Part shown: positions 51,419-61,265 of the stretch, piece after piece
Layout: each line of letters begins with the position of its first letter
Position numbering within the stretch: the first letter of the stretch is position 1
NCBI GenBank assembly: GCA_977006965.1
Contig: OZ345379.1
Span: forward strand, 496,001 to 560,000
From: Phymatolithon calcareum
Lineage: Eukaryota > Rhodophyta > Florideophyceae > Hapalidiales
Direction: 5' to 3'
DNA length: 64,000 nucleotides
Translations under genes and position numbers: made by a program
The notes under the pieces: generated by a model
What the model saw: the letters and a program-made list of their open reading frames with translations, nothing else
Database searches by the model: none
Told to the model about the DNA's origin: nothing

Positions 51419-53440
51419 ATGAGACTGCGAACTGGAGGTCACGGGGCGAAGCTATGGATCGCCATAGTTTTGCATCTTCATTCCACGCTTCCGCACTTGA
51501 CACTGGCCTCTACAAGTCGCTACAATAGCGTTGGTGCTGAGCGGCAGTTGACCACAACTGGTCGAAGTCTGCCCCAAATTTTCTCATCTGGGATGGATAA
51601 AAGCAAGGCTTCAACTCATGTCCAGACACCTGCATCGACAGTTCCCTCAAACACGCGTCATGGCACCCCAACAAACTCTTCCGTTCTCAACACGTCGGTA
51701 TCGGCATTGAAGCACAGCTCGACCGGACATGCGAGTGAAATTCAAATCAGCAGATTAACGCATTCGTCTGATTCATTTGCTACATTTAATTTGTCCGAGC
51801 GTCGTGCAGGTACCGTGCCCGCTAAGAGCGATTTGCCTCTAATCGTCCATGCAACTCGTGGGAACCTCCAATCCTTTCACTCGCGTGTCAAGTCATCTAC
51901 TGGTGCTACTCTCCGCTCACCTTCTCAGCAGGCCACGAATCCTCGTCCGAGTATTGGAGTTTCTCAGCGTCATGATACACAAACAGTTGTAACCAACATT
52001 TCAGTCCTAAACTCTTCCATATCTATTCTGAAACACAAATCTTTTAATAGCGGTGAACACTTTTGTCACCTTCAAGGCGTCTGTCGGCTTGGTGATGGCA
52101 CATATTTGCTTCCGGCATGGATGGAAAAGCTATCCCCAGAAATAGAACAATGTGGGATCTCGAACATTCTTTATTCTACTCACCATGCGGCCAGCAGCTT
52201 GGGTACGCCGGTCATGGTTTTCAAGGGGCTCCCAAGAGCAAATATCAACATTTCCGACGTATATCGAGACATTGACATAATTGGCGGTGAACCCCCTCGT
52301 GCAGAGCAGCATCTGCTCATTTCCGATTTAACCCCATTAATTCTTCTCTCTGACATGTTCATGAGACCGTCGGCGTACCGAAATTTAATCAAGGCGTCGT
52401 GTTTTGCAGAGTCGGGACAATGCGAGCCGAATCGGATCTATCCTGTCTCACTGAACCCGGCGTTACTTGTCGATTCTGCCGTGTCTGAGGTCAAGGACTA
52501 TTTGTGGCCGAAAGGTGTTATCCGACTCTTACGAAATGGCTTTGGAGGTTCATTACAAGTAATAGACCTACAGGATGTCTACGGATGGAAATTCCGAAGT
52601 CAAGCCTCATGCTTCAAGTCACTTTTGGTCACCAAGGCCACCGTGAAGAGTTTCAAATCATCCACCATGGTTCCTGACAATTTTCTATTTCGGGCAAACT
52701 CCCTCAGCCGAGTTCCCGTGGAAAAACGAATGCAACCGAACAGAAGACGCTGTGATCTCAAAGTGCTGATTTTGAACCAATTCCGGAAGGGTCACATTAG
52801 GGGGGCCAATATTCTGGAAAGGGCATTAGAAGTGCTGAACAAAGCTCTATTTCGGGAGTATCCAAACGCCTCCGTGAGATCGGAGAACATTTATTTTCAA
52901 AACTCGTCTTTCCACGAACAAGTCGGGGTGATGCAGGAGGCCGACATTGTAGTCACAGCACATTCGGACAGCAATGCCAATCTCGCATTTTTGCGTCCTG
53001 GAACTTTGTTTCTTGAATTGCTCCCCTTTGGTGTGAAACCAGACCTCTATCAGTCCATTGCCAACGCATACGACATCGACTACCGCCATGTTCACGCCCA
53101 ACCGGACTCGGAGTTATTCTCGAAATGCATTGCACATTACAACAAGGAGGCAGTAGAGCAAAGCGAAACGTTGTTATCGCACTGGAAGGCGGCGGCAAAA
53201 GAGTTTGTGAATTTCACAAATGATAGTAGGACGAACGAGCCATCGAGATATTTCTTGCCGGAGGAGGAGAAGGACGAGTACAGCGATATGCGCAACATCA
53301 AGGATTGTGCTACCTTGCAGCGTGTCTCTGTCCATATCAAGCATTTGGCCATGACAATTATGAGGGAAGCTCTTTTGCAATGCGGGATCAGAGGGGAAGG
53401 GAGACAGAAGGCGGTTTTCTCGCAGGCTATGTTGGTGTAA
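51419..53440 (+). CDS. GT61-like glycosyltransferase (divergent)
   Basis: 673 residues. An N-terminal hydrophobic segment (about 12-30, WIAIVLHLHSTLPHLTLAS) could be a signal anchor for the Golgi. A Ser/Thr-rich stem of about 190 residues carries many potential O-glycosylation sites. The C-terminal domain has the GT61/DUF563 pattern: RRCDLKVLILNQFRKG, NASVRSENIYF, then EADIVVTAHSDSNANLAFLRPGTLFLELLPF and DIDYRHVHA. In typical GT61 proteins the block before NLxFLRPG reads HGAGLTN; here it is HSDSNAN. It is probably involved in cell-wall or glycoprotein glycan synthesis; the donor sugar is unknown. Confidence 0.7.
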   Translation: MRLRTGGHGAKLWIAIVLHLHSTLPHLTLASTSRYNSVGAERQLTTTGRSLPQIFSSGMDKSKASTHVQTPASTVPSNTRHGTPTNSSVLNTSVSALKHSSTGHASEIQISRLTHSSDSFATFNLSERRAGTVPAKSDLPLIVHATRGNLQSFHSRVKSSTGATLRSPSQQATNPRPSIGVSQRHDTQTVVTNISVLNSSISILKHKSFNSGEHFCHLQGVCRLGDGTYLLPAWMEKLSPEIEQCGISNILYSTHHAASSLGTPVMVFKGLPRANINISDVYRDIDIIGGEPPRAEQHLLISDLTPLILLSDMFMRPSAYRNLIKASCFAESGQCEPNRIYPVSLNPALLVDSAVSEVKDYLWPKGVIRLLRNGFGGSLQVIDLQDVYGWKFRSQASCFKSLLVTKATVKSFKSSTMVPDNFLFRANSLSRVPVEKRMQPNRRRCDLKVLILNQFRKGHIRGANILERALEVLNKALFREYPNASVRSENIYFQNSSFHEQVGVMQEADIVVTAHSDSNANLAFLRPGTLFLELLPFGVKPDLYQSIANAYDIDYRHVHAQPDSELFSKCIAHYNKEAVEQSETLLSHWKAAAKEFVNFTNDSRTNEPSRYFLPEEEKDEYSDMRNIKDCATLQRVSVHIKHLAMTIMREALLQCGIRGEGRQKAVFSQAMLV

Positions 53441-55344
53441 AACACAGCATGCCTTAAGTATATAGTCTTCTGTAGTGAAACTTTCCCTTAATTGAGAGGT
53501 CATTTTCATGTTGACGGCAGAACAATTCACTCTCTAGCACTTGAATTTCATCCACATTGTGCAGTCTATATATGACGGTGCAAGCAGTCTGTACAGATAG
53601 ACGTACCACATATCCAGATCAGAATACTGTCAATGCCGATGCAAGTTGAGCAAACAAGCCTTGCATTCTTTGCCATGCACAGTTTCCAATTGTTTTACAG
53701 GCTGTACGTCGCGAGTATGCCATCTAAAGTCCTTCTACTTCCTCTTGACTTTGGTAAGATGTATTTCCACAACGCTAGGACACATTTCAGTCACATAAGA
53801 GGGTCCAGCCATCGATCGAGCCGTACGACTGTGAGGAGTATAAAACGTGGAGTCGCGTGCTCTGGCAAAAGCATGTAGAACTTAGCGTGAAGCATGTTAG
53901 AGTAATTTCCCCAGCTCTGCTGTACAATAGCCACCTGTCTACGACGAACATCGCTGATAGAGACATATTGAGTGCACTGCTTATTTGCAGTCCATCATCA
54001 GACTCAACGTTTGGGAAGCAGGAGTTAGCACAAATTATATGTCGAGCACCAAGATAGGATACGAGTAATCGGCGCAAGATTACAGTAGCCGCTGCCATCT
54101 TGCCTTCAAACTCCTATTGTCGCTACACGCGTGACATTGGAAACAATTTCCTACCGAACCATAAGTCCACTCCGTTTCCATGCGGTGTTTTGTACCCCGC
54201 GGCCATACTCATGCTTTCGGCCACTGGCGACGTGATAAGGTTCGTCCGTTCCGATTCGCCGCCACCTTATCTGTACCGGCTCGAAAATGGATGCGGCGGC
54301 AGATCTAACATCCCCTAGTAACACAATTTTTCTTTCCATGCTCGTTTCTCGTGCCGACGAGATGTTAGACCAATGTCCCTTACATCTTTGTAGCCATCGG
54401 TTCGCCTTGCGCTGGAGGCAGACGCGGAAGTGTCTGCAATGAAAAATCCTGTGAACGCTCTTCCAGCTCTAATCCCAAAAAGCTAAAAGGCTTCAATAGT
54501 GTAGAGGGGTATGAAACGCGCTGGACTGGGCTTCAATGGGCCGCAGATTCGTTGTGGCGCGCGAAAGTTCCGGTTACACCAGCAGTTCTTCAAAAGATGC
54601 ATCGTGAGCGGACCCAGTGTCCTAAATGCATTAATTCCCTGGTCAATGGCGATCGTTTGATTGGCGAACAGTTTCGCTCCTGTGAGTGCCCTCCCGCCTT
54701 GAAAATGATAATATAAAGGGTCATCAGCTTAATTTTTTAACTTGCGACCATGTACCATGACTCATTTCACACGCAAGGATACGCTAAATTCATCTTTAAT
54801 TTGCTCGTTGATGACATTTTGATGACAAATTCTACTTCGAAAGGAATCCGATAGTCGAGAACAATCTGTCAGACTGATACTCAACAGCTGCGTGGGCATG
54901 AACCGTATTGCCGATGTGGCCTTGAGGGTACTTGTTCTCGACCATTGGAAAGCCGATCAACCTGATCATCAGGCTGTATGTATGATTTTCCAACGATATA
55001 CTGTACAGCTGTGTTCGAACCCACCGCTGTAGAAAAGGCGTTCAATGTATTTCTCGCGAAAAGGGTGTTTCGCATATTTTCCTACAATTTTTCAGGTTTG
55101 CCATGATGGCTCTCCTAAGAAACACAGCTGCGTTCAATCCCATGACAAGAGAAAAGGAGCTCTATGTATTCTCTCGCGAAAATGCTGTATCGCATCGTTT
55201 TCCTTCCAACAATGGAGTGGTTTACTACAATAGACACAAGTGCGAAAAAGATCGTGTTAAAGGGATACCCTTCTCTTGTGATAATGCCAATGAGGATGGC
55301 TAGTTAGCGGGTCGGCGGATTAAGAACATACAATATACACTGAT
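53441..55344. other. Gene-poor region
   Basis: 1.9 kb between GT61 and the RRM gene. Apart from the open frame at 54369-54716, only short frames occur. A TACTGTAC motif is at about 54,999. Confidence 0.5.
54369..54716 (+). other. Start-less open frame with Cys pairs, possible exon
   Basis: 116 codons after an in-frame TAG and ending in TAA; the first ATG is late. It reads VPYIFVAIGSPCAGG early, then GYETRWTGLQWAADSLWRAKV and TQCPKCINSLVNGDRLIGE ... CEC, which looks like folded protein with a possible zinc-binding CPKC/CEC pair. It could be an internal exon of an unmodelled gene or a gene remnant. No family was recognised. Confidence 0.25.
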
Positions 55345-56184
55345 TTACGACAGCGGGGTGGCGGGAGATGGACTAGCTTGTGGTGCGTCCGCGCCATTCG
55401 CCACCGCTCCAGCCGGACCCGGACTATTAATACCAGCTTGGCTCAAAAGAGACTGGAAGCCGCTACTGATGGAGCGGTAGCCGTTCTTCAAGGCTTCGTT
55501 TTCCATCGCTCTGTCCGCCAGCATAGTAGTTTTCTCAGATATATGCAGCGATTCATCAACGGTAGTGGCGACGGTTCTGGTCTGTTCGGCCACTGCACTT
55601 GCGACGAATGTGGCGTGCGCCTTACTGTTCTCCGCGACGTTCAAAATGGTGTTCTTGACGTGATAGCGGTCATCAATATCGGCTGCAATCTCTTTTGTTT
55701 TCTGTTGCACTGCTACAACCTGGTCTTTCGCCGCCTTCAGAACTCCCGATTCTGTAGCCTGGTCCAGCGCCTGTGCAGCCTTTTTGCATTCCGTTGAGAG
55801 GGTTGAGGTAACGTCCGCAAAGAAACCACCAATGCCACCAAACAATCCCGTTTGTACAGGAGACGCGTCATGCACTGGCGCATTGAAGTCATATGTAGTC
55901 GGTACAGGAGAAATCGAGACTGGCTGATCGACGATAATTGACTCGTTCATCATCAACGCGGTACGCCGAGCAGCTTCATCGGTAAAAATGACAACCGCCT
56001 CGAGCGTAGGATTCGCGCCACTCGTCACTGGCGGCATGGTGCGAATATTTTTCGACTCTATCGTTCCGCAGAAGGAGAAAAAGTCATCAATTGCAGCGCC
56101 AGTGGCAGTGTGCGTGATGTTCTGAACAAGAACGGCTCGACCCCGTGCCTCAGGGGACGGGTACGGGACTGCGGTTGAAGCCAT
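55345..56184 (-). CDS. RRM protein related to BPA1/Vip1
   Basis: 279 residues. An RRM is at about 16-95 (AVLVQNITHTATGAAIDDFFSFCGTIES, LEAVVIFTDEAARRTALMM), then DQPVSISPVP. The rest is a long helical region (STECKKAAQALDQATESGVLKAAKDQVVAVQQKTKEIAADID) ending in Ala/Pro/Ser. An RRM followed by a helical tail with a chloroplast- or membrane-interaction character is the layout of plant ACD11-binding BPA1-like proteins and fission yeast Vip1. The RNA target is unknown and the RNP motifs are degenerate, so protein binding is plausible. Confidence 0.8.
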   Translation of the reverse strand: MASTAVPYPSPEARGRAVLVQNITHTATGAAIDDFFSFCGTIESKNIRTMPPVTSGANPTLEAVVIFTDEAARRTALMMNESIIVDQPVSISPVPTTYDFNAPVHDASPVQTGLFGGIGGFFADVTSTLSTECKKAAQALDQATESGVLKAAKDQVVAVQQKTKEIAADIDDRYHVKNTILNVAENSKAHATFVASAVAEQTRTVATTVDESLHISEKTTMLADRAMENEALKNGYRSISSGFQSLLSQAGINSPGPAGAVANGADAPQASPSPATPLS

Positions 56185-57175
56185 GACAGGTCTTCTTTCA
56201 GATCGACGGGTACAAGATGGGCACCAGACAATGCGTCGAGCGCAAGATAAAACCGATACGTCGGTACGGCGCTCTTATCTTCTGTGGGTTTCGTAATCAG
56301 AACACGTCGTAAGTTCGACAAGAGAACAGTGGCGCGACATGTTTCGGGTGGTTGTATCATGAACTAAAATTCAAAACTCAGTGAAAGTTTGATTATTTTT
56401 AATTTTATTTCCCAAGTTGCGAGGTCCTGACCAATCTCTCGTCGAACCTACAAAAATTCTTGAAAATATTCATAATGTATTATAAAGTTTAGCCCAAGTT
56501 TCGCGTTGACAATGATTCAGGTCTACAACTCCAGCGGTACGTCTTCCGCTAGGCCAAACCAAGGGATGCGTGCGGTGGTTCCCAGTGTACTGCACTGTCG
56601 CCTTGGGAGCCGCGAATCTGTTTCAAAAGTTGGGATAGGGGCGAATTTTGGAAAGAAGTCTTTTCGTAGAACTCTAACTTTTGAGCCCAAGCTTCCTTGC
56701 GAAGAGTGGCAATCCACCAGTCTGTTCATGTAATTCTCGTCCGGAGCAAAGTTCTTACCACCACTGCAACAACCAAGTTTGGTGATCTTGCGATTCAAAA
56801 ATTGCTCAGTTTTACCCACGGCTCGGTGTGAACGTGCGAAAGAGGTTGTAGTTTTTGAAGCATACCGCTGAAACGTGTCGAGGTACCGTACCTCCTCAGG
56901 TACGTCTCCGACCAGCGCGATTGCCGCGGACGATTATGGGGAAAAATCAATGTGGAGATTAACATTAGAGAAGACGTTGGTTTATTAGATTGTGGGACGA
57001 AACCCAAACGCCGAAAAACACATGGAATTCCTTCACATTAATAGTAACTTGCTTGTGGAGTTGTGCTTGATGCAGAGCAGGAAATCCTGCTCCGAGTTGT
57101 TTACAAAAGATGTCCATAATCCAAAATGTCATGGTACATGATGTTGGTACACGGGAACCTAGCAGTATTCCCTTG
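56185..57175. other. Intergenic region, no gene seen
   Basis: About 990 bp, 5' flank of the RRM gene and 3' flank of the four-helix protein. Small palindromes are at 57075-57092 (GAGCAGGA arms, 2-nt centre) and near 56,880 (GAGGTAC arms, 1-nt centre). Confidence 0.6.
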
Positions 57176-57682
57176 TTAGCTCGCAGCCAAGCCGCACAAG
57201 CTGAAGAATATATCAAGAGCAAACGACAACGCGGCACCGAAAGCAGCCGCAATGATACCGTTTCGCGCAGGTTCTTGTGGAAAATTGGCCCTATTAGCCG
57301 CCGCACCTCTATTCACAAATAGGATGAATGCAATGACCCACCAAACAAGCAGCAAGGCGTCGATAATCATGTCGATATACTTCGTACACACGTTGGCGGT
57401 TAGGCATCCCAGACAGCGATTTGCACAGTGCAAAACGGCGGTTGCAATAAGCGAGATGAGTCCAACGGCTATAGCGTAGGCACAAAACTGTATTCCGTGC
57501 AAAGTACCAGTTCCCCCTGTTCCGTCAAGCAGACATTTCGTGCGGACTTGCACCAGTTCCGTCCGTGTCACACGCGTCATTTTCCATGATACCAGAACGA
57601 CGACGAGAATAGCAAGCGCGGCTTGCACGATGTCCAACACAAAGCCAATGACCTTGGTGGCGCTCTTAGCGACCTTAGGCAT
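57176..57682 (-). CDS. Four-helix membrane protein, MARVEL-like
   Basis: 168 residues with four hydrophobic helices: about 10-33 (VIGFVLDIVQAALAILVVVLVSW), 65-87 (FCAYAIAVGLISLIATAVLH), 103-123 (YIDMIIDALLLVWWVIAFIL) and 143-166 (GIIAAAFGAALSFALDIFFSLC). Both ends are short and cytosolic in character. This topology and the Arg in the loop after helix 1 recall MARVEL/CASP-like proteins of membrane-associating complexes. No direct family signature is decisive. Confidence 0.6.
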   Translation of the reverse strand: MPKVAKSATKVIGFVLDIVQAALAILVVVLVSWKMTRVTRTELVQVRTKCLLDGTGGTGTLHGIQFCAYAIAVGLISLIATAVLHCANRCLGCLTANVCTKYIDMIIDALLLVWWVIAFILFVNRGAAANRANFPQEPARNGIIAAAFGAALSFALDIFFSLCGLAAS

Positions 57683-58434
57683 TTTGGGACTTGGGAGCGG
57701 TCAGCACCCTGCTTCTGATACACGAGGAAAGAGCAGGCTGGGTACGTTGAGAATGTTGGCCGGCGTGAAGACGAGGATATAAATTAGCTGTACCGTCTAT
57801 TTGTCCTGGTTGGAAACGGCTAGGAAATGGCACTTTCTCGGCGGACGTGGCCACTGATTCTCAGACCCATTATTGACGACGTGGAGTCTCATGAGCATTA
57901 ATCAGGGAATCCCTTGTTGCCATAATCTTGCGTTGTCGTGTGAGCGTACAATACTGTTTCAAAGAGCTACTTGAAATATAAGGTGCTGTTTACAGACCAC
58001 AACGATTCACGATGGACACAAAAAAAAACCTCCATTGCATGATGCAACTTTTTTTAAAATTATAGCTTTTTCAAATATGTCAGTGCTGTACATTCTAAGC
58101 TTTGATCAGAATTTAGGTTTACAAAAACATGCTCCAAAAAACAATTGGAAAAATAGATGTGAGTCACCATGGATGACCGGACTATGTATGTGCCGCACCG
58201 ATCTTTACAAAACTGGATTGCCAACAATCAATTATCAAACAACAAGTGTTATGTTTCAAATGGTTGTATATTGAATAGTGTATGTGTATGTACCGATGTT
58301 CACGCGAGGAAATACACCGGGATTACATTACAGTCCGCTCCAAATTACCTGGCCGATCAAGCCGACACTCTGCATAGCATCCCAAATTGGTCTGCTGAAA
58401 AACGAACGCCGATTGCGGCTCTTGTTCGCACACA
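57683..58434. other. Intergenic AT-rich region
   Basis: About 750 bp forming divergent 5' flanks of the four-helix protein and QCR7. No gene seen; one small palindrome TTGCATGATGCAA near 58,036. Confidence 0.6.
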
Positions 58435-58782
58435 ATGTCTGTGGCGAAGTATTTGCTCAAGGTGCCGTTCGTGCACAGCCTTGTATCGCGCGCCGCACGC
58501 GCATACCAGGCGAGCGTCGGCGCTGAACTGCGTCGATACGGCCTGCGCTATGACGATTTGCTGAACGAGGCGGACCCTGAAGTTAAGGCAGCGTTGGCGC
58601 AACTGACTCCGCTTGAAATGGAACTTCGGAATAAGAGACTGAAGCGTGCGATCCATCTCGATGTGAAGAAAACTTATCTCACCGAGGATGTTCAGGAGAA
58701 GGAGGATATTTGGAACCCGTATTTGACGAGCCGCATCAACAAACTCAAAGAGCGTCGTCTCGAGAAGCAGACCTATGATTAG
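58435..58782 (+). CDS. Cytochrome bc1 complex subunit 7 (QCR7/UQCRB)
   Basis: 115 residues, typical length. Family features are YRYGLRYDDLLNE-like sequence (RRYGLRYDDLLNEADPEVKAAL), then LTPLEMELRNKRLKRAIHLDVKK and DIWNPYLTSRINKLKERR near the end. No cleavable presequence, as for the family. It is an accessory subunit of mitochondrial complex III facing the matrix. It is 160 bp upstream of NFU on the same strand. Confidence 0.93.
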   Translation: MSVAKYLLKVPFVHSLVSRAARAYQASVGAELRRYGLRYDDLLNEADPEVKAALAQLTPLEMELRNKRLKRAIHLDVKKTYLTEDVQEKEDIWNPYLTSRINKLKERRLEKQTYD

Positions 58783-58943
58783 TCACACGTAGCATACGAG
58801 AAGTAAAGAAGTCTAAAATTTTGTAAAAATTTCGCCCCTCGTCCCTCATCAGTCCCTGTGATGCATCTCGACCTCGCCTAATCTCTCTGGTCGACTCTCG
58901 ACGATCGTCCTTGCGCAAACGAACCATAACGTGTTCGGATATT

Positions 58944-60290
58944 ATGTGCGCCTTTCTTGCGCACCCCGCACCGTTTCCGAGTTCAGCGCAGCGTCAGTCA
59001 ACCCGCAAATGCACGCGTCGGTCACATGCAGTTTGCAAATTGAGTCGGCCACCAGCTCAATCGTTTGCATCACCAGATAATCTCGGCGGCACTACGGTGC
59101 CGTTAGAGGACCGCGATGTACCAACCTCACATAAAGGGTTGCATGAAACACTCTATGGCGACAACGCCGAAACTGTACATGGGGCCGGCACAAGCACAAT
59201 CGAGGAAAAGGCACGCTTTGAAGACAACGGCGAGACTATTTTCAATGTGGATTCTTTCGTCGACCTAATTGGCATTGAGAAGGTTGCAGGAGTTTACAAG
59301 GTGCTAAATACCGAGCAGAAACTGGTGTTTGTTGGAATCAGCAGGAATATCGTCTTGAGTATCCAAGCTCACAGAAAAGAATACGGCGCAGCGAATGTGT
59401 CGTATGTCCAAGTAAAAAGTTATAGGTTTCCAAAACGCGCCGAAATGGAGGGAACTCGAGATTCATGGATTGCCGAAAATGGAGATGTTCCTCTAGGCAA
59501 CCAGGAACCTCATTGGGGACAAGTGAAGGCTTCGGTCAGGAACGAAGTAATGACCCCACAAGAACGCGCCGCATTTGAGGAAAACAAGTTAAAGTTGCGT
59601 AAAGCGATGGCTGACCCAAGCCTGCATACTGAACTAAGAGAAAGCGATGATGATTTCTCGTCGGAGGATATTCGAAGAGCTGTCGAGGATGACGACTGGA
59701 GCTCTGAAATCAACCGACAGTCACAAGAATCTGTATCAGTACAGCCACCGGAAAGTATTGTCAGCCCTTTTGCAGGGTCTGAAGCAAAAAGCAGTGTTTC
59801 GGCTGCAGTGGGAAAGGAAATTCTAGAATTCAATCAGGCAAATGTGGACAAGATATTAGATTCCGTGCGTCCCTACTTGCTCTCGGATGGCGGAAATGTT
59901 TCTGTAGTGTCCGTGAACGCAACTTCGGGCGACGTCGTACTCCAATTGGAAGGCGCTTGCGGCACATGTCCAAGCTCGACAATGACAATGCAGCAAGGCA
60001 TCATCAGGGCGTTGAAGGATGCATTCGGAGATAATGTTGGCAACGTTTCGGCCATTTCAGACCCTGCCACCGCGCAACGCGCTGTACTCTCTGTTGAGCT
60101 CTGCAACGCGATCCTCGAAACTGAAGTGCGGTCGGCTATCGGTGGGCTTGGGGGCTCTGTGGATGTCGTCTCTGCGGGCGATGGACAAGTTGTGCTCAAA
60201 TACTCAGGTCCGGATAAGCTCGCTTACGGGATTGAACTAATATTGCGGGAAAAAGCGCCGAACGTACAAACTGTGGTTTTCCAAAAATAA
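58944..60290 (+). CDS. Plastid NFU iron-sulfur scaffold fused to a GIY-YIG-like domain
   Basis: 448 residues from the ATG at 58944; the frame opens 11 codons earlier at a TTG. A transit peptide of about 45 residues is followed by a GIY-YIG-like domain (about 110-195: VAGVYKVLNTEQKLVFVGISRNIVLSIQAH, then WIAENGDVPLGNQEPHWGQV), resembling the N-terminal domain of plant GRXS16. An acidic linker follows, then NFU: LLSDGGNVSVVSV, CGTCPSSTMTMQQGI with the CxxC that holds a [4Fe-4S] cluster. A second NFU repeat follows without CxxC (LELCNAILETEVRSAIGGLGG). Plant plastid NFU1-3 have the two NFU repeats. The extra GIY-YIG-like domain is unusual. Confidence 0.88.
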   Translation: MCAFLAHPAPFPSSAQRQSTRKCTRRSHAVCKLSRPPAQSFASPDNLGGTTVPLEDRDVPTSHKGLHETLYGDNAETVHGAGTSTIEEKARFEDNGETIFNVDSFVDLIGIEKVAGVYKVLNTEQKLVFVGISRNIVLSIQAHRKEYGAANVSYVQVKSYRFPKRAEMEGTRDSWIAENGDVPLGNQEPHWGQVKASVRNEVMTPQERAAFEENKLKLRKAMADPSLHTELRESDDDFSSEDIRRAVEDDDWSSEINRQSQESVSVQPPESIVSPFAGSEAKSSVSAAVGKEILEFNQANVDKILDSVRPYLLSDGGNVSVVSVNATSGDVVLQLEGACGTCPSSTMTMQQGIIRALKDAFGDNVGNVSAISDPATAQRAVLSVELCNAILETEVRSAIGGLGGSVDVVSAGDGQVVLKYSGPDKLAYGIELILREKAPNVQTVVFQK

Positions 60291-60395
60291 AAAGAACCGC
60301 CTGTAATAGTTTGTCAAGCTTTTCTCTTCTAACCGTTGCGCACGAATAGACAGAATACACTGGACTTTGAAACAATATAAAGCGCTCTAATCAAG

Positions 60396-60842
60396 CTAAC
60401 CGGTTTGCTGCATTAACTCGCGAATAAACCGCCAGCCCCTTTTGTTAGCCGTCCGCACTCGTCGTTCTTGATCCGACGGTGTGCCACGCCAAGTCAAGCG
60501 GCCATAATAGTTTAGGCGTTTTCCGTTAGAACTTGGATTGATGCGCGTGATCGTCCAATATGAGTCCTCGTATCCGTTCCGGATCCACATGTTTCTTGTG
60601 AACTTTGCCCCAAGACCGTTTTCTGGGAGATAAGCAGCCACTTCTCGGAGATTTTTTGACTTCTTGTATCGTGGCATCTCGGCTTTGTCGCCCGGATTAG
60701 TTGTCCCTGGGTCTTCGACAGCTGATTTCACAGCTGGAGAAGCTGCCGCTGGTGTTGATGCTTCAGTCGCGCTTGTTGCATACCGTCTTGTCAATGGGAC
60801 GGAATGCCGCGCAATGCGCGACAAATAATGCAGGGTCCGCAT
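60396..60842 (-). CDS. Mitochondrial ribosomal protein mS34
   Basis: 148 residues. Presequence MRTLHYLSRIARHSVPLTRRY, then an Ala/Pro linker. The MRPS34 block is LREVAAYLPENGLGAKFTRNMWIR ... YWTITRINPSSNGKRLNYYGRLTWRGTPS, ending WRFIRE. It matches the human MRPS34 pattern LPDWGVG....W.. ... YW.ITRV.P ... G.LT.KG. It is a small-subunit mitoribosome protein. The gene is head-to-head with AlaRS about 420 bp away. Confidence 0.85.
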   Translation of the reverse strand: MRTLHYLSRIARHSVPLTRRYATSATEASTPAAASPAVKSAVEDPGTTNPGDKAEMPRYKKSKNLREVAAYLPENGLGAKFTRNMWIRNGYEDSYWTITRINPSSNGKRLNYYGRLTWRGTPSDQERRVRTANKRGWRFIRELMQQTG

Positions 60843-61265
60843 GTTCGCTCAACTCCCTTTTCCACAGTTACCAGTGCGCCTTTGGCTCGTTCGTGATCCT
60901 GAGAATGCAAGGGGAAATGTCAAAAAAGCGGCGCGCGTGCAACGGAGTAGAAGGAAAACGCTGCTCAACCTTGAAGACAATTGCTGCGATCAAGGATTGG
61001 GGTGATTTGATCTAGTCCCAGCCACGAGATGGGATCATTATATCTATTCTGTGATTGGTGTTTTCGTCGCAAAAATGATCAGCTCAGTTTGGAACAAATT
61101 GGCTTACGAAAAGTATGATCTCTCCTAGACGTGTACGGGCAACGACGAATGCATGCCCTAAATTGCTGAGCTGGGACATTAAGGCGCTGAACGAGGGGAT
61201 TGACGTCAGTTCCACCCGCTTTTTAGCACGACTGCCTGTGCCGTTGAAGCTTGCAGCGAAAGTGA

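Noticed and set aside
55013-55022. GTTCGAACCC as a tRNA B box
   Set aside because: Flanks cannot form a T-arm and no A box lies at the right distance on either strand; similar motifs at 10,607, 41,838 and 48,880 also fail.
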